The translations under genes and the position numbers were made by a program. This document shows positions 38,201 to 45,300 of a stretch of 64,000 bases of DNA, piece by piece. Source of the DNA: Hanleya hanleyi (taxonomy: Eukaryota > Mollusca > Polyplacophora > Lepidopleurida > Hanleyidae). Positions within the stretch are counted from its first letter, which is position 1. Each line of letters opens with the position of its first letter. Location of the stretch: contig JAVTVY010018947.1 in assembly GCA_036873755.1 (NCBI GenBank), forward strand, positions 1 to 64,000, read 5' to 3'. Under the pieces are notes generated by a model. That model ran no database searches and was not told the origin of the DNA. It was given only the letters and a program-made list of their open reading frames with translations.

Positions 38201-41176
38201 GTATCCTTCAGTACTCCTTAAGCAGTGAAAGAACAAATGTAAGTGTTGTCTCTCAGTGAGGTCTGAAGTCCTTAACCTTTCGTTCATCCGCGGCACACTC
38301 ACTTGAATGAGTTCTGGTTACATATGGTTACAGTCGGAAAGATCAGGGAGTCGCTATACTTGATCCGAACGCTGGTTGCGATTGGCCAGATGAGGAAGTA
38401 GTTCAGCCTATCGTAACACTGCCAAGTGACAGCTGCGGTACCGCCCAACACAGCCAGTATCCATAGCAACCTGAAATGAGCAATTTGTGGAGTACCGTAA
38501 CTTGTTGAGATGATTCCACACCCATCCACCCCCTGCCCCTGAATAGCTTAGTTGCTATCCCTGATATTGGACACTGTCTAGAATTCTTTACCGAAAATAA
38601 TATTTGTTCACACTTCCTGCTTTCTCGCTACAACAAGTCCCGTATCTTACAAAATGCAAAACAGTCAGGTTTGATAGAATAGGAGCAGAGGTTCTTGTCC
38701 AAACCGGACCGGCTTGTATGTTGTAAGATAGGGAATTTGTTCAAGTTGTAGCAGGAAGTTTCACCAAACATTTTCTCTGGTATAGGGTATCTAGATTGTA
38801 TAAGATGCTGGCTTGACGGCTACGGTGTTGCATCTAGCAAATACAGTGCACATATCACAAGCTCTACTTCCAGCATCTTTGATTTTAGTTAACACTTAAT
38901 GTACCTATGCAATTTTCGTAAATACATCACGCGTAATTAATGGTGGATTTTTCCTTTGGGTTTCATTCTCACTCAAATATAAGACACTTCAAACCGGAAA
39001 GAAAACAATTCTAGTTCATCGAAATAATAATAACAATATAGTCATAATATATCTGCGCGCATAAAGAGCTTCTATCACTTACGTCCTTACTCTCCTTATT
39101 CCCCCAGCTGATTCACACCGCATATATGGCGCCTCTTGACCGTTAGGAGGCGCTTTATCATGGATATTCAATCATCGTGCCGTAATAGCTAGGAGCTAAA
39201 CAGATTCTTCATGCTAACCACGATTGGCTAACCACTGCACGTGATCGAAATTACATCACATCCACTGAGAGAACAGATAGTGGATGCCCGGATGTTGGTC
39301 GCTGTCATAAACATAGGGACCGAGACTCATCCGTAAAAGTGATTTTTCTTGGCCATCGACGGCTGGACTGTGCAGTGCGCCCGCTGAAGGTTAAGAGGCG
39401 CGAAATATGTGGTGTGAATCAGCGGGGGAGCAAGGAGAGTAGGGACGTGAGTGAAACAAGCTGTTTATGAGCGTATAAAATATTATGTGTATATATCCTC
39501 CGTTTAAATGCCACATATTTCTGCAATAACTTTTTCGTGAACGATGAATTCATTATAATTCTTCTAACATTCCAATTATTTAATCCTCGTTATCGACGAA
39601 AATATTGCGAGTATACCATCAAGCGCACCCACTTAGTGTTTCTTAAATGTGACACTACATATGGCTCACTGATAGCAAAATACTGGCGTAGCATGCAATT
39701 TCTATGCCAATACGTTTAATAACTTTTGTCCATTTCCGCATCACCGCGGGCAGGCGCCATATGAAACATATCTACATGAAGATCCTCCTGGTTTTCTTAT
39801 GAACATTCAATGTCAAAGCGTGACTGAGATACATTCTCTAGATAATGAACTTTACAATGTAATCCACAAGGATTAAGAATACTGATCAGCGATACGGTTT
39901 TCGTATTTATACACGTGATGTATTCAGTCTTGCTGACCGCTTATTTCTTGCAGGAAAGTCGCATATATTTATGTGCAGTATGATTGTTTCCTTTTATTTA
40001 GCGTCAATGCTGTTATGATCTGCGTGAGCCAGTGTATCGAGCGATATGTTAGGATAAATACACTGGCTTGGTTAATTACCCATACTAGTTCGGGATATAA
40101 ATAAAGCAAGGGGTTTTCTATAAATCAACCCAATCAGTGAACGCGATAAGCTAAGATTATTAGGCCAATCCGTCGCAAGGTATGATATGTGACAGGGTTA
40201 AATTTCATCGCGGGTCAATCTGCTTTGATATCAACCCGAGATCGACGTCGGAAGTGAAAGCTGAAACCGCAGGCTTGGGATATCGACATGCTAATTCAAA
40301 ACAAGCGCGGGGGATGAAATGTTCGAGATTGTATTATAGTAGCATTGACTCAGGAGCTCATTCGAATGACCAAAAATGATCAGGTAAACCCTCTGCGAGG
40401 ATTTAGGATTTATCAGGGGATAAAATATATATCCAAATGAAATGGATATTCCTTGATTCTACCCCCGAAGGATCTTTCCTACTTTGAGATGTTTCTCCTG
40501 ATTTTTCATCTTCAGCTGATCTCCATTGGGTAACATCAATGATAGTCACGTGGGTTAATGTTTGCGCGCCACAGCAATATTCGAACGTTGAAAAGGAATC
40601 GAGGGAGGAACAGAACAGGTGCGACAGAAAAGACTCCAGAAAAGAGTACCTGTTTAGATGACCGTTGTTGTAAGCATACAACACTCCTTCCCGAGTATTT
40701 AAGGTATGTGATGTCACTTGGTTGACCGATTCGTCAGCCGAGGAAGAATGTGTGCTATATATTTCTGGTCGAACTCGTCCTTCTAAATGATTTGGGGCTT
40801 GGTATCTCCTCTTTTATTCGGGAGAGAGCTACTAAGTCTATCAAATTATCTGTGATGCCACTACTTTGTCGAGAGAGAAAAAACATGACCACGCCCTGAA
40901 AAATAATATTGAAATTAAAAAAGAATCTCTGTATAAAAAAACGTTCTGTACTTCCTTAACTCACCTTCTAACCAGCGAACCTCCACTAAAGATGTACCGT
41001 ATGCCATGGAAGGTCGTATCTTGAGTGAACTGAATGAAGTCCTTATGTATCTGTTGTTTAGTAATCGGCTCACTCTCGGGATTGGTTGATGTACACGCTG
41101 CATTCCCGCTTGGTAGAGAACCAGATCTGTAGTTTTTCATCACCACTGACTCTTCCCTTGTCTCCACTGTGTCCAT
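2206..41176 (-). CDS. DEG/ENaC (ASIC-like) cation channel gene, eight exons, 3' end outside window
   Basis: Spliced coding region on the minus strand: 40965-41176, 38303-38470, 34059-34226, 23028-23158, 20718-20899, 19199-19361, 5618-6986, 2206-2297. All junctions are GT-AG and the phases join without a break (2, 2, 2, 1, 0, 1, 2), giving 828 codons plus one base. The product should be a plasma-membrane trimeric sodium/cation channel subunit. Visible family marks: the N-terminal gating His-Gly (57-58), TM1 (about 72-93), FPTVTICNQN (115-124), a GPENFT...TDYG block (193-204), a LTLN...YEYM segment (234-244), PPYGEC (293-298), the cysteine-rich core (C317, C321, C330, C332, C351, C353, C357) and the palm strand LKLDIFYREL (802-811). 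Oddity: about 410 extra residues at about 380-790. TM2 with the selectivity filter was not found in 1-2205 and is probably further left. It could equally be classed FaNaC-like; ligand unknown. Confidence 0.9.
3002..3862. repeat. 861 bp direct duplication, copy 2
   Basis: Second copy of 1-861, separated by about 2.14 kb that includes exon H. At least one pair of matched ends is outside the window, so it is open whether this is a tandem segmental duplication, a pair of recent copies of one element, or an assembly artefact. No TG...CA ends or polypurine tract mark it as LTRs. Confidence 0.95.
3046..3126 (-). repeat. tRNA-derived SINE head (also at 45-125)
   Basis: On the minus strand an A-box-like tggccgagtggg is followed about 40 bp later by a B-box-like gtcgcgagttcgcccc. 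The spacing suits a Ser/Leu-type tRNA-derived promoter. It does not fold as a complete tRNA, so a SINE head is preferred over a tRNA gene. Confidence 0.5.
3863..4763. other. AT-rich intron sequence, nothing recognised
   Basis: No open frame, repeat structure or splice-bounded exon that I can support. The same holds for 2298-3001. Confidence 0.5.
4764..5224 (-). pseudogene. Non-LTR retrotransposon (LINE) reverse transcriptase C-terminal remnant
   Basis: An open minus-strand frame of about 150 codons bounded by a stop at each end. It contains LNPLIKLQKRAIRAITFS and, near the end, ITGPQEWNNLPPLL followed by SLFQTKITTYLL. These are the thumb and terminal motifs of CR1/L2/jockey-like reverse transcriptases (a QKRA-R-I block, then GP-WN-LP, then F...K..L). 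The catalytic domain and endonuclease are missing, so this is a 5'-truncated dead copy in the intron between exons G and H. Clade assignment is tentative. Confidence 0.75.
5225..5617. other. Intron sequence with tgaccttgacctttgacctt motif
   Basis: Around 5441-5460 lies a run of three TGACCT-type half sites, resembling a nuclear-receptor DR1 element. It is also a common word in mollusc interspersed repeats, so regulatory use is unproven. Nothing else seen. Confidence 0.35.
5618..6986 (-). CDS. DEG/ENaC exon G: end of cysteine core plus about 410-residue extracellular insertion
   Basis: A single 1,369 nt exon, residues 342-798. Acceptor TTTTGTTTGCAG|ACAAC, donor CTTCAG|GTAAGC. The first 40 residues are canonical (FCGCEISC with C351, C353, C357, then SLSNFLIDKF). 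In ASIC-type channels about ten residues then lead to the ENILVLDIFF-type strand. Here about 410 residues intervene, ending in LDPLFFR. The insert is rich in Leu, Glu, Asn and Tyr, looks mainly helical, has one cysteine (479) and ten N-X-S/T sequons (415, 480, 506, 507, 544, 550, 578, 600, 689, 707). No stop codon or composition shift suggests a retained intron. I recognise no domain in it. By structure of relatives it would sit at the knuckle/upper palm. Confidence 0.88.
6987..7375. other. Intron start; dispersed repeat shared with 62640-62725
   Basis: The segment around 7257-7340 (tcacaagtccagat ... gagggtttacctgg ... gattgggatgag) matches 62640-62725 in the same orientation. Otherwise nothing recognised. 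Confidence 0.45.
7376..11119. repeat. 507 bp satellite array, left block
   Basis: The landmark gtcatgtgacgcagtc recurs at about 7408, 7915, 8425, 8934, 9311, 9817, 10322 and 10828, i.e. every 505-510 bp. The exception is one unit of 377 bp, which lacks about 130 bp after ttgtaatt. Units are highly similar, with scattered substitutions. Short open frames occur on both strands of each unit, but their conservation is explained by the repeat itself. The array lies in the 12.2 kb intron between channel exons F and G. Confidence 0.95.
11120..12722 (+). mobile_element. Helitron-like non-autonomous element with central tandem core
   Basis: Inserted into a 507 bp satellite unit: removing 1,603 bp restores both the sequence caccaattaccag and the 507 bp spacing (10828 to 12938). 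No target-site duplication is visible (one A is ambiguous). The centre has about six copies of a 150-180 bp core (tccaagtttggtgaaat at about 11670, 11908, 12055, 12240, 12398, 12570) separated by acggacgg-type runs. The right end is a 14 bp-stem hairpin (12689-12720, atgtctccccc / gggggagacat). A tandem core, a terminal hairpin and no duplication are traits of Helitron/Helentron-derived elements such as the Pearl-type repeats of bivalves. It carries no coding capacity. Confidence 0.75.
12723..14010. repeat. 507 bp satellite array, right block
   Basis: Continues the array exactly where the left block was interrupted (ttaccagtatacgag...). Landmarks are at about 12938, 13444 and 13951. The array stops after ttgtaatt, the same position at which the short unit near 8993 is deleted. 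Confidence 0.95.
14030..14310 (+). repeat. Dispersed repeat (inverse copy at 40025-40335)
   Basis: atttcatcccctgcgcttgt and tatcccaagcttgcggcttt here match the reverse complement of 40025-40335, with divergence through the middle. Likely an old interspersed element; no coding potential seen. Confidence 0.6.
14380..16100. repeat. Diverged tandem-repeat region
   Basis: Three units of about 55 bp at 14390-14515 (ttctccacacatgtttg...cttggt) are followed by many degenerate units of roughly 100-160 bp. The recurring words are ttagtcatatcagatac, gtttgatatctctcttcc and attttgcttctagacaga. Related words occur inverted at 16560-16790, and ttctccacacatg recurs near 16880, giving a loose inverted arrangement around the region. 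Confidence 0.6.
15137..15517. repeat. 42 bp minisatellite, about nine copies
   Basis: Unit ctatttcactctgtgaaggg followed by taagccacactgagtcgttcc. 381 bp contain about nine copies with point changes. Because 42 is a multiple of three, the minus strand stays open and reads as a repeated 14-residue unit, which is not evidence of a protein. Confidence 0.92.
16140..16500. repeat. Diverged relative of the satellite unit
   Basis: Contains gctgatctgtcgtcacagctc, taagccggtgccagggaccg tgtgg and gcaataacaacgcgg, matching the order of words in the 507 bp unit and in 19690-20060 and 31790-33380. Probably an old family of which the 507 bp array is a recent amplification. Confidence 0.65.
17443..17564. 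repeat. 25 bp minisatellite, about five copies
   Basis: Unit aatggctctaactcatcacc ttggt, starting at 17443, 17468, 17493, 17518 and 17543. The copies are identical until the last one breaks off, indicating recent expansion. Confidence 0.95.
18415..18760. repeat. About 140 bp tandem units, roughly 2.5 copies
   Basis: The pair ccttttcctgcagaaagg ... cttactttcagtaagc recurs about every 140-145 bp with divergence. Flanking 17565-18414 and 18761-19198 show nothing further I can name. Confidence 0.55.
19199..19361 (-). CDS. DEG/ENaC exon F: PPYGEC and first half of cysteine-rich core
   Basis: Codes for residues 288-342. Acceptor CTTCGCAG|CTGG (phase 0); donor GAAA|GTAAGT (phase 1). PPYGEC (293-298) and the spaced cysteines of YSKQACQQECLAEYIHKQC (C317, C321, C330) and C332 form the disulfide-rich thumb. 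The open frame runs on past the donor to 18960, but that part has no similarity to the family and is read as intron. Confidence 0.92.
19690..20060. repeat. Diverged satellite-family unit
   Basis: Same word order as 16140-16500 (acaagttagtttctctgggt, ctgatctgtcatcagctccc, cttaagccggtgttatgggc, gcaataaaagcgc). Lies in the intron between exons E and F. The remainder, 20061-20717, has a G-rich run near 20080-20110 and otherwise nothing recognised. Confidence 0.65.
20718..20899 (-). CDS. DEG/ENaC exon E: palm/beta-ball segment
   Basis: Codes for residues 227-287. Acceptor CCACGACAG|GGACG; donor CAC|GTAAGT, phase 0. It encodes GLRLTLNVEQYEYMPGPHDG followed by GIKVFLHD, then GVSTGSHT. This matches the family's beta-strand pair in which the protein turns from the palm into the thumb. 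Confidence 0.9.
21594..21897. mobile_element. Foldback (MITE-like) element, about 304 bp
   Basis: Imperfect inverted arms of about 80 bp: the left arm begins tcctgaagagatcaggttg and the right arm ends caacctgatcagttcagga. Similar short inverted words (cctgaattcagg types) fill the centre. No coding capacity. Exact ends and target duplication are unclear because the similarity fades outwards. Confidence 0.6.
22398..22662. mobile_element. MITE-like element with TA target duplication
   Basis: Terminal inverted repeats of about 63 bp: acggtaggtatcagaggcg at the left and cgcctctgatacctacggt at the right, continuing inward through ctatcggttctg and atttttaaactg. Both sides are flanked by TA (22396-22397, 22663-22664), as expected for Tc1/mariner-type insertion. 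265 bp, no open frame. Confidence 0.75.
23028..23158 (-). CDS. DEG/ENaC exon D: conserved GPENFT / TDYG block
   Basis: Codes for residues 183-227. Acceptor GTATAACACCAG|CTGTAAC; donor ACAG|GTATGG, phase 1. Contains cysteines 184, 191 and 206 and CGPENFTTQFTDYGVCFTFN, which is very typical of molluscan FaNaC/ASIC-like channels. Sequons NFT (195) and NLT (215) sit on the extracellular side. Confidence 0.9.
23480..23600. repeat. Degenerate gaagtat / gcagtat repeat
   Basis: Short irregular repeats of gaagtat and cagtat words (tagaagtacatacagtaac, aatggcagtatgatagaagt). The same motif clusters at 27225-27450, 27960-28000 and 29850-30150. Confidence 0.5.
23601..27110. other. Gene-free intron sequence
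   Basis: AT-rich; no recognisable exon, element or array. A G-rich plus-strand tract at 26819-26870 (gggtgggggcggggagg ... ggggtgggaaggggg) could form a G-quadruplex; this is a composition observation only. Confidence 0.45.
27113..27164. repeat. 18 bp tandem repeat, three copies
   Basis: Unit ctattgcctcgacggact at 27113, 27131 and 27149; the third is slightly truncated. Confidence 0.9.
28001..29860. other. Intron stretch with possible inverted-repeat element
   Basis: cccttaccaaagac near 28047 and gtcttcggtaagg near 29838 are inverted with one mismatch. Both ends are rich in cgaatac/ccacaat words, and a 19 bp perfect inverted pair (29586-29604, 29645-29663; aatacaaagattgtggttt) lies near the right end. 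It may be a non-autonomous DNA transposon of about 1.8 kb. No transposase frame is visible. Confidence 0.3.
29861..30930. other. gaagtat-type repeats, then nothing recognised
   Basis: 29861-30150 is full of agaagtatagcagcagtat-like words. 30151-30930 includes long chance open frames on both strands (for example 30196-30579), but neither resembles a known family or shows a splice-bounded exon of the channel. Confidence 0.4.
30935..31025 (-). repeat. tRNA-like SINE head
   Basis: On the minus strand tggccgatagg (A-box-like, 31007-31017) is followed by ggttcgaatccc (B box, about 30940-30951). The interval is too long and unpaired for a functional tRNA, so a tRNA-derived SINE is preferred. Confidence 0.45.
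31790..33380. repeat. Diverged satellite-family array, three to four units
   Basis: The word ggttagtttttctgggtattcttgc recurs at about 31819, 31944 (partial), 32471 and 32960. Each is followed by the gagctgatctgtcatc, cttaagccg, gcaataaaagcg and gattctg.tggtggac words of the 507 bp unit. Much more diverged than the 7.4-14 kb array. Lies in the intron between exons C and D. Confidence 0.75.
34059..34226 (-). CDS. DEG/ENaC exon C: finger domain
   Basis: Codes for residues 127-183 (168 nt, phase 2 on both sides). Acceptor TTCATTTACAG|AGCG. I chose the donor AA|GTAGGT at 34058 rather than GTAAAG at 34063, because only the former keeps the frame open into exon D and yields the family-like join MIVNCNW. 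The region carries one sequon (NMT at 163). The donor is the weakest splice call in this gene. Confidence 0.75.
34793..35057. mobile_element. Foldback (MITE-like) element, about 265 bp
   Basis: Inverted arms of about 110 bp with 80-90% match: ttatcgtaac ... cattcccggtagaagacaac on the left, gttgtcttctacagggaatg ... gttacgacaa on the right, meeting near 34925. It abuts the 3' end of the Helitron-like copy starting at 35058 and may have removed that copy's terminal hairpin. Confidence 0.7.
36472..36674 (+). pseudogene. Fragment resembling P2X7-like transposon-associated proteins
   Basis: 67 codons from ATG to a donor TACTG|GTATGT. An acidic stretch with DVLPYQFEP, then EVEQRDNESEADEA and RLVNTYW. 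The YxFEP plus RL-NT-W pattern resembles the N-terminus of P2X7 ballast-like proteins that are multicopy in many aquatic animals. A possible acceptor at about 36937 gives only a short tail with MPSSQ. Cysteine-rich C-terminal parts are missing. Family assignment is tentative. Confidence 0.35.
36927..37264 (-). pseudogene. THAP zinc-finger domain fragment, frameshifted
   Basis: Starts MPYCTAYGCTN (C4, C9) at 37264. After an A-rich run the frame shifts by one base and continues VNFFSFP ... WVHYCSR ... FEPSKYSTLCSGHF. The C-x4-C ... C-x2-H zinc ligands, the Trp and the FP of THAP (a C2CH DNA-binding domain found in P-element-type transposases) are all recognisable. No RNase-H-like catalytic part follows, so it is a non-functional remnant. 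Confidence 0.7.
38303..38470 (-). CDS. DEG/ENaC exon B: TM1 and start of extracellular domain
   Basis: Codes for residues 71-127 (168 nt). Acceptor CTCATTTCAG|GTTGC; the split AG|G codon gives Arg71. Residues 72-93 (LLWILAVLGG...) form the first membrane span. It is followed by the first palm strand and FPTVTICNQN, a near-invariant DEG/ENaC signature. Donor CAA|GTGAGT, phase 2. Confidence 0.92.
39076..39453. mobile_element. MITE-like element, 378 bp
   Basis: Terminal inverted repeats of about 65 bp: cacttacgtccttactctcc, then agctgattcacaccgcatat and gcgcctcttgacc on the left. The right side ends ggagagtagggacgtgagtg. No coding capacity. Target duplication unclear. Sits in the intron between exons A and B. 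Confidence 0.75.
40025..40335 (-). repeat. Dispersed repeat (inverse copy of 14030-14310)
   Basis: aagcgcgggggatgaaat and gcaggcttgggatat match the reverse complement of 14030-14310. The rest of the intron (38471-39075, 39454-40024, 40336-40964) shows nothing else. Confidence 0.6.
40965..41176 (-). CDS. DEG/ENaC exon A: cytosolic N-terminus and start codon
   Basis: Codes for residues 1-71. The start is the ATG at 41176, with A at -3 and G at +4. An in-frame TGA lies further upstream and there is no other ATG between. The last part reads FTQDTTFHGIRYIFSGG, the family's pre-TM1 stretch with the His-Gly pair needed for gating. The first 40 residues are Ser/Thr/Glu-rich and not conserved. The donor is AGAAG|GTGAGT and leaves phase 2. 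No core promoter was identified upstream. Confidence 0.85.
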
Positions 41177-42340
41177 CTTCCTGCCGCTCCAAGTGCAGTT
41201 GTTCACCAATGCATGAGAACGATAGAACGCTCATCGAAATTCACTGCATTCGGAGGCCAGGGATCTCTCACAGTTCCTCGCGTTCTGGACAGGGTCAGTT
41301 GATTTTATTTGTTTCACAAGGCGACAAAATGTAAATACTACACATACCTGCTTTGGAAATTTAATCCATGCAGTACACGAACAGATAAGAATAATAGTGA
41401 AAGCACGGGAAAAGACGCGAATGCGAGATTGCTGAAAACTGGGGTCTTCTTAACCCCGAACCGTAACCTGTCCAACGAGAGTGAAACGAGATTTGTAAAG
41501 TATATTCGGCGAATTGTCGTTGTTTTTCTCTCGATGAGCTGGTAGTCTGTCCGAATCAGTCGTGCACGATACACTATTTAGCTTAGTTAATCAGAAATGT
41601 AGTTTTCCATCACAAATTAAATTTCACTTCCCCACACTTTATCCATCTTCAATAATTCCGTTGTGTTATTTCTGCTATATTCACTCGATGAGATAATACT
41701 ATGATAATTTGACAGGATTGATTAGTGTTAGGTTCGTTAGTGTTTATACATTCAACCATTCACTAATGCACGGGGATATCTCCGCACACTTAAATTCTTT
41801 CCGTTGTGCTATATACTGCTATATTCACCGGATGAGCTTATAAAATGTTGAGACACTTTCGTGCGTTGTAAATCACTAAACCTAGTTAGCAACTAACATA
41901 ATACATGATAATGCTCCAGTCTCCAAATAATCGACAGTGTGACGAGGATGTATGAATTATGAATCAGTGTGCCCCCAGGGTCCCGCCTATCTGCTATTTT
42001 CAAAGAAGCGATCATATTAATATATTGACATGCAGATATATACCGGTACTTCTGATCTAATTGAAAAAAATACTGCAAAAATATTCGGAAAGTGTAAGGG
42101 AGATACTCCGTATTGAAAAACCTGGCCGGTTGCATCAGTGGGACATCCGGGTTCGATAGTGGACCTTTCATGACCGCAGTTCCCAGCATGCTGTTTGCAA
42201 TGATGATATAAAATGGAAATGTCAAACTCGTAAATACAATCAGGATCCATTCCTGAACAATGTGACTTTGTGTGAACCAAACAGGAGCCAAGGGACCTCT
42301 TGGTCAGCTTGATATTCAGAGCAAACTGCTATATATTGTC
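41177..42340. other. Upstream flank of the channel gene
   Basis: 5' UTR/promoter of the channel should start here, but I see no clear core promoter element. A direct repeat (attccgttgtg ... tatattcac.cgatgag) occurs at about 41655 and 41805. A cysteine-rich minus-strand frame at 42017-42280 is unresolved. Confidence 0.35.
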
Positions 42341-42344
42341 TTAA

Positions 42345-42660
42345 TTTCTTTGTGTGACATTCGTAGTCGATTCTGCATTAGGGATTCGACTGCCTGCAGT
42401 CCTGGCCCCTAATGCGTATTCTGGCCCATGATGTACATGATGACAGTAGGGATTGATTCTTCCTACAGTGTTGGTACCTAATGACCAATCTGACCCTTGA
42501 TGTACATGACGACAGTAGGGATTGATTCTGCCTGCAGTCATTACGCAGAGATGCAACATTATGGATAGACTCTCCCCTAAACAGTACTGGTCCCAGCTGT
42601 CACATTACAACATTAGGGATTAACTCTGCCTGCATTCCTGAACCTGATGTCGCATTTTAA
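42345..42660. repeat. About 70 bp degenerate tandem repeat, four copies
   Basis: Recurring agtagggattgattctgcct gcagt and tgatgtacatgacgac words across the interval. 42661-44050 after it is AT-rich with no recognised gene. Confidence 0.6.
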
Positions 42661-44117
42661 CATTATACAGATTATGCACGCTGTGGGATGTGACATCAGG
42701 ATTTGTCAGATCGAGACAGGTGCTCTCCGCACTCGTTAAATATCACCTATATTATACCGACGGCTATCCGTCACAGCTTTCTCGTTACCAAGATATCTTT
42801 GGAACGATTTACCCTAGGCACACCAAACTTGCAGTGCACATCCACATGCTCGTGACCCAGAACCCCATTGAATCTGGAACCCATTTATGCGAAATCATTA
42901 AGCTTGTTTATCTCGGATACCATTTCGCGGTTCAGTGCGAAACTTGATGTAGACCTCGATACATCAAGAAACTTTAAAATAATGACCGAACCAGTTTCCC
43001 GGATTGGGTGGAAACCTTGGTGGCCATCTTTAATTGATGCATAATCTTGACTGATATATATCTTTGGGAGTAGCGTACTGAAATATCTTGGGAATCTGCT
43101 GTAAAAAGGCCTACATTTGGGTCTCGCTCAGAGGAGGTCCTAGACACAGAGCCTATTCATATTTCATATATCAAAATAATTTTATGTATCTCAGCAATAT
43201 TTTCAGGCCAAATCATCTTAGTGTTGAAAACAAAATATACGGACTGGCCTGTGTTCATCATCAACAACGACGCTGACATCTAGGCTCATTTCCACAAAAT
43301 ACATCAACTTCCGCTGACGGCTCATGTATCCACTACGCAACTGAGATGTTTATATTCACTACAACTCTGTCAAGTAACTCCAGTAGCTGTCAAAAAGTAT
43401 TATACTCTCATCGCCAGTTCGATTTGAATGTAATATGTCATCTGTCAGAGTTACAAAAATGGAGCCCAAATGATAGCCTCGTTCCGAAGTGCATGATGTC
43501 ATCACTACATTTCAAAAAAAAATTCTGAATTCATCCATTCTGATTTTCTATCAACCTTTTAGGCTGAATTTATATCAATATAATCTAACAAAATGGCATT
43601 TTCAATTTTAAAATCGAGTTTTGAGGGGAATTCCAGTCTGTGACCTCTACAACATTGGGGTTCTCCCTCGATTTTTGTACGAAACAGTGCATGCCATCCT
43701 TATAGAACAAAAAAAAAAATTGATTTTTTTTTAAAAAGTGGGAAATTCTGAACAGTTAGGTGTATTTGTCATCAAAATCAGTTAAAATCTCACCGAAATA
43801 TTAAGTATTCCCTACAGACACTATATCATGGATTTTCACCAATCAGCAGTACTCATTTAGTAATAGCATTATCTTAACATGTAATCATGTATACATGTAA
43901 TTCAAATACATTTTGTTGAGAAAATGAACCAGCATCTAATCATAGAGAATAATCCACGAACAAAAGTAAAATAGCAGCCTGAATTATGTGTACATGTAAC
44001 CGACATAAGTTTATAATGTATTGTGATGTCACAACACAAGCCATTTCCTTATGACGTTACATAAGTCCACATCAACACCTACAACAAGTATTACAGTGTC
44101 CAGTACGACCACCCCCA

Positions 44118-44785
44118 GTGAACATGGTGAACGCCCGTCGACAACGTCGACCAAGGTTAACGCATCGACGACTCCGGTTCACTCGCACCAATTTCTTTAC
44201 TTGTGTCATCGCAGGACCGGCGGGTTCCGGCATAACACACTTCGTCCAGAAACTTCCCCACTACGCCCACAACATGATCACACCTCTCATTGTCCGAGTC
44301 GTGTGGTGTTACGGAGAATGGCGGGCGCCGTATGCAGCAATTTCCATCATCACCTTCGTGGAAGGGCTACCAACCTGGCCGTTTTGAAACCGGACACCTT
44401 GATGGTTCCGGATGATCTCATAGCTGAGACGGATGCACGGGTCACCCAACTCTTCACCACAGGCAGCCACCATCGACGTCTCAGCATCATCTACATTGTG
44501 CAGAATCTGATCAGCAAAAACAAAGAACATCGGAACATCAGCTTAAATGCCCACTACCTGATGGTCTTCAAAGACCTAAGAGATACCACTCAACTGCTGC
44601 ACCTGGCGAGACAGATGTATCCCGGCCGCACGCGGTTTGCATCGGAAGCCTTTAAAGATGCGACAATTCCTCAGTATGGGTATATCCTCTTCGACCTGAA
44701 GCAATCCACCCCCGACCACCCTCGACTACGGACCGGTATCTTTGCCGGGAAGATCCACCACGTGTACATGCAAAAAATAATATAA
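44118..44785 (+). pseudogene. Polinton/adintovirus-like FtsK/HerA packaging ATPase, decayed
   Basis: First part (to about 44387): Walker A region reading GPAGSGIT, where the invariant P-loop lysine is replaced by Ile, then RVVWCYGEW. A frameshift near 44370-44390 moves the frame; the second part has LMVPDDLIAETD (Walker B-like), GSHHRRLSIIYIVQN and LARQMYPG, and ends at 44785. These are standard motifs of the DNA-packaging ATPase of Polinton/Maverick elements and adintoviruses, which loads the genome into capsids. The lost lysine and the frameshift make it inactive. It is the first of four same-strand fragments in the usual structural-gene order. Confidence 0.75.
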
Positions 44786-44933
44786 ACACACTCACAGTGG
44801 CTTCCCTCAGCTGGAGTTTGTGTTTTATGCTGGAGACAATAAAACATATATAGAACACACCCTTCGTGTTTATGTTGTCTCTGTAGACCCATAATAAAAA
44901 GGGTAGGGCTGAGGGGTTCGGCGTTAGTTGCAC

Positions 44934-45300
44934 ATGATGTCTGCACGTGTACGGAAGCAAGCCCCGACGCTCCGTGTATTTAAGACAGCCCCACCCGAGT
45001 TGGTCCGAAACATTGTACGCGGCGCGTACCCTGACCTTGTACGCTGTCTGAGCGAGATCGGGTATAATCTTTTAAAAGGCAACGTACCACTGACTCCAGT
45101 TCAGAATAAGAATAAAAAGGAAAGGAGGCTTTCTTGGGGCAATCTTAGCACCGTTGGCCGCTTCCGTGTTGGGTCCCATATTGGGCGGACTGTTAGACCG
45201 ACAATGAACCACACGGAAAAAATGGTCCTCGTCGAACCACGTCTCCTTCAAACCTCCAATCACCGTGCCCCGTACCCTCTACCGTCAGTACGTTAAACAC
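44934..45300 (+). pseudogene. Polinton/adintovirus core-like (adenovirus pX-type) protein, frameshifted
   Basis: Starts MMSARVRKQ and has the conserved block GAYPDLVRCLSEIGYNLLKG followed by VPLTPVQ. At about 45110-45125 the frame changes; the next hydrophobic Gly/Leu/Pro-rich segment is in a different frame (ggaggctttcttggggcaat...). Basic N-half plus hydrophobic tail is the layout of the small virion-core proteins of this group. It lies 148 bp after the ATPase fragment. Confidence 0.6.

Noticed and set aside
42017..42280. Cysteine-rich minus-strand frame (CSGMDPDCIYEFD) resembling the end of a vWD-type domain
   Set aside because: A second overlapping frame is equally long, no matching splice sites or partner exons were found, and the resemblance is one short motif.
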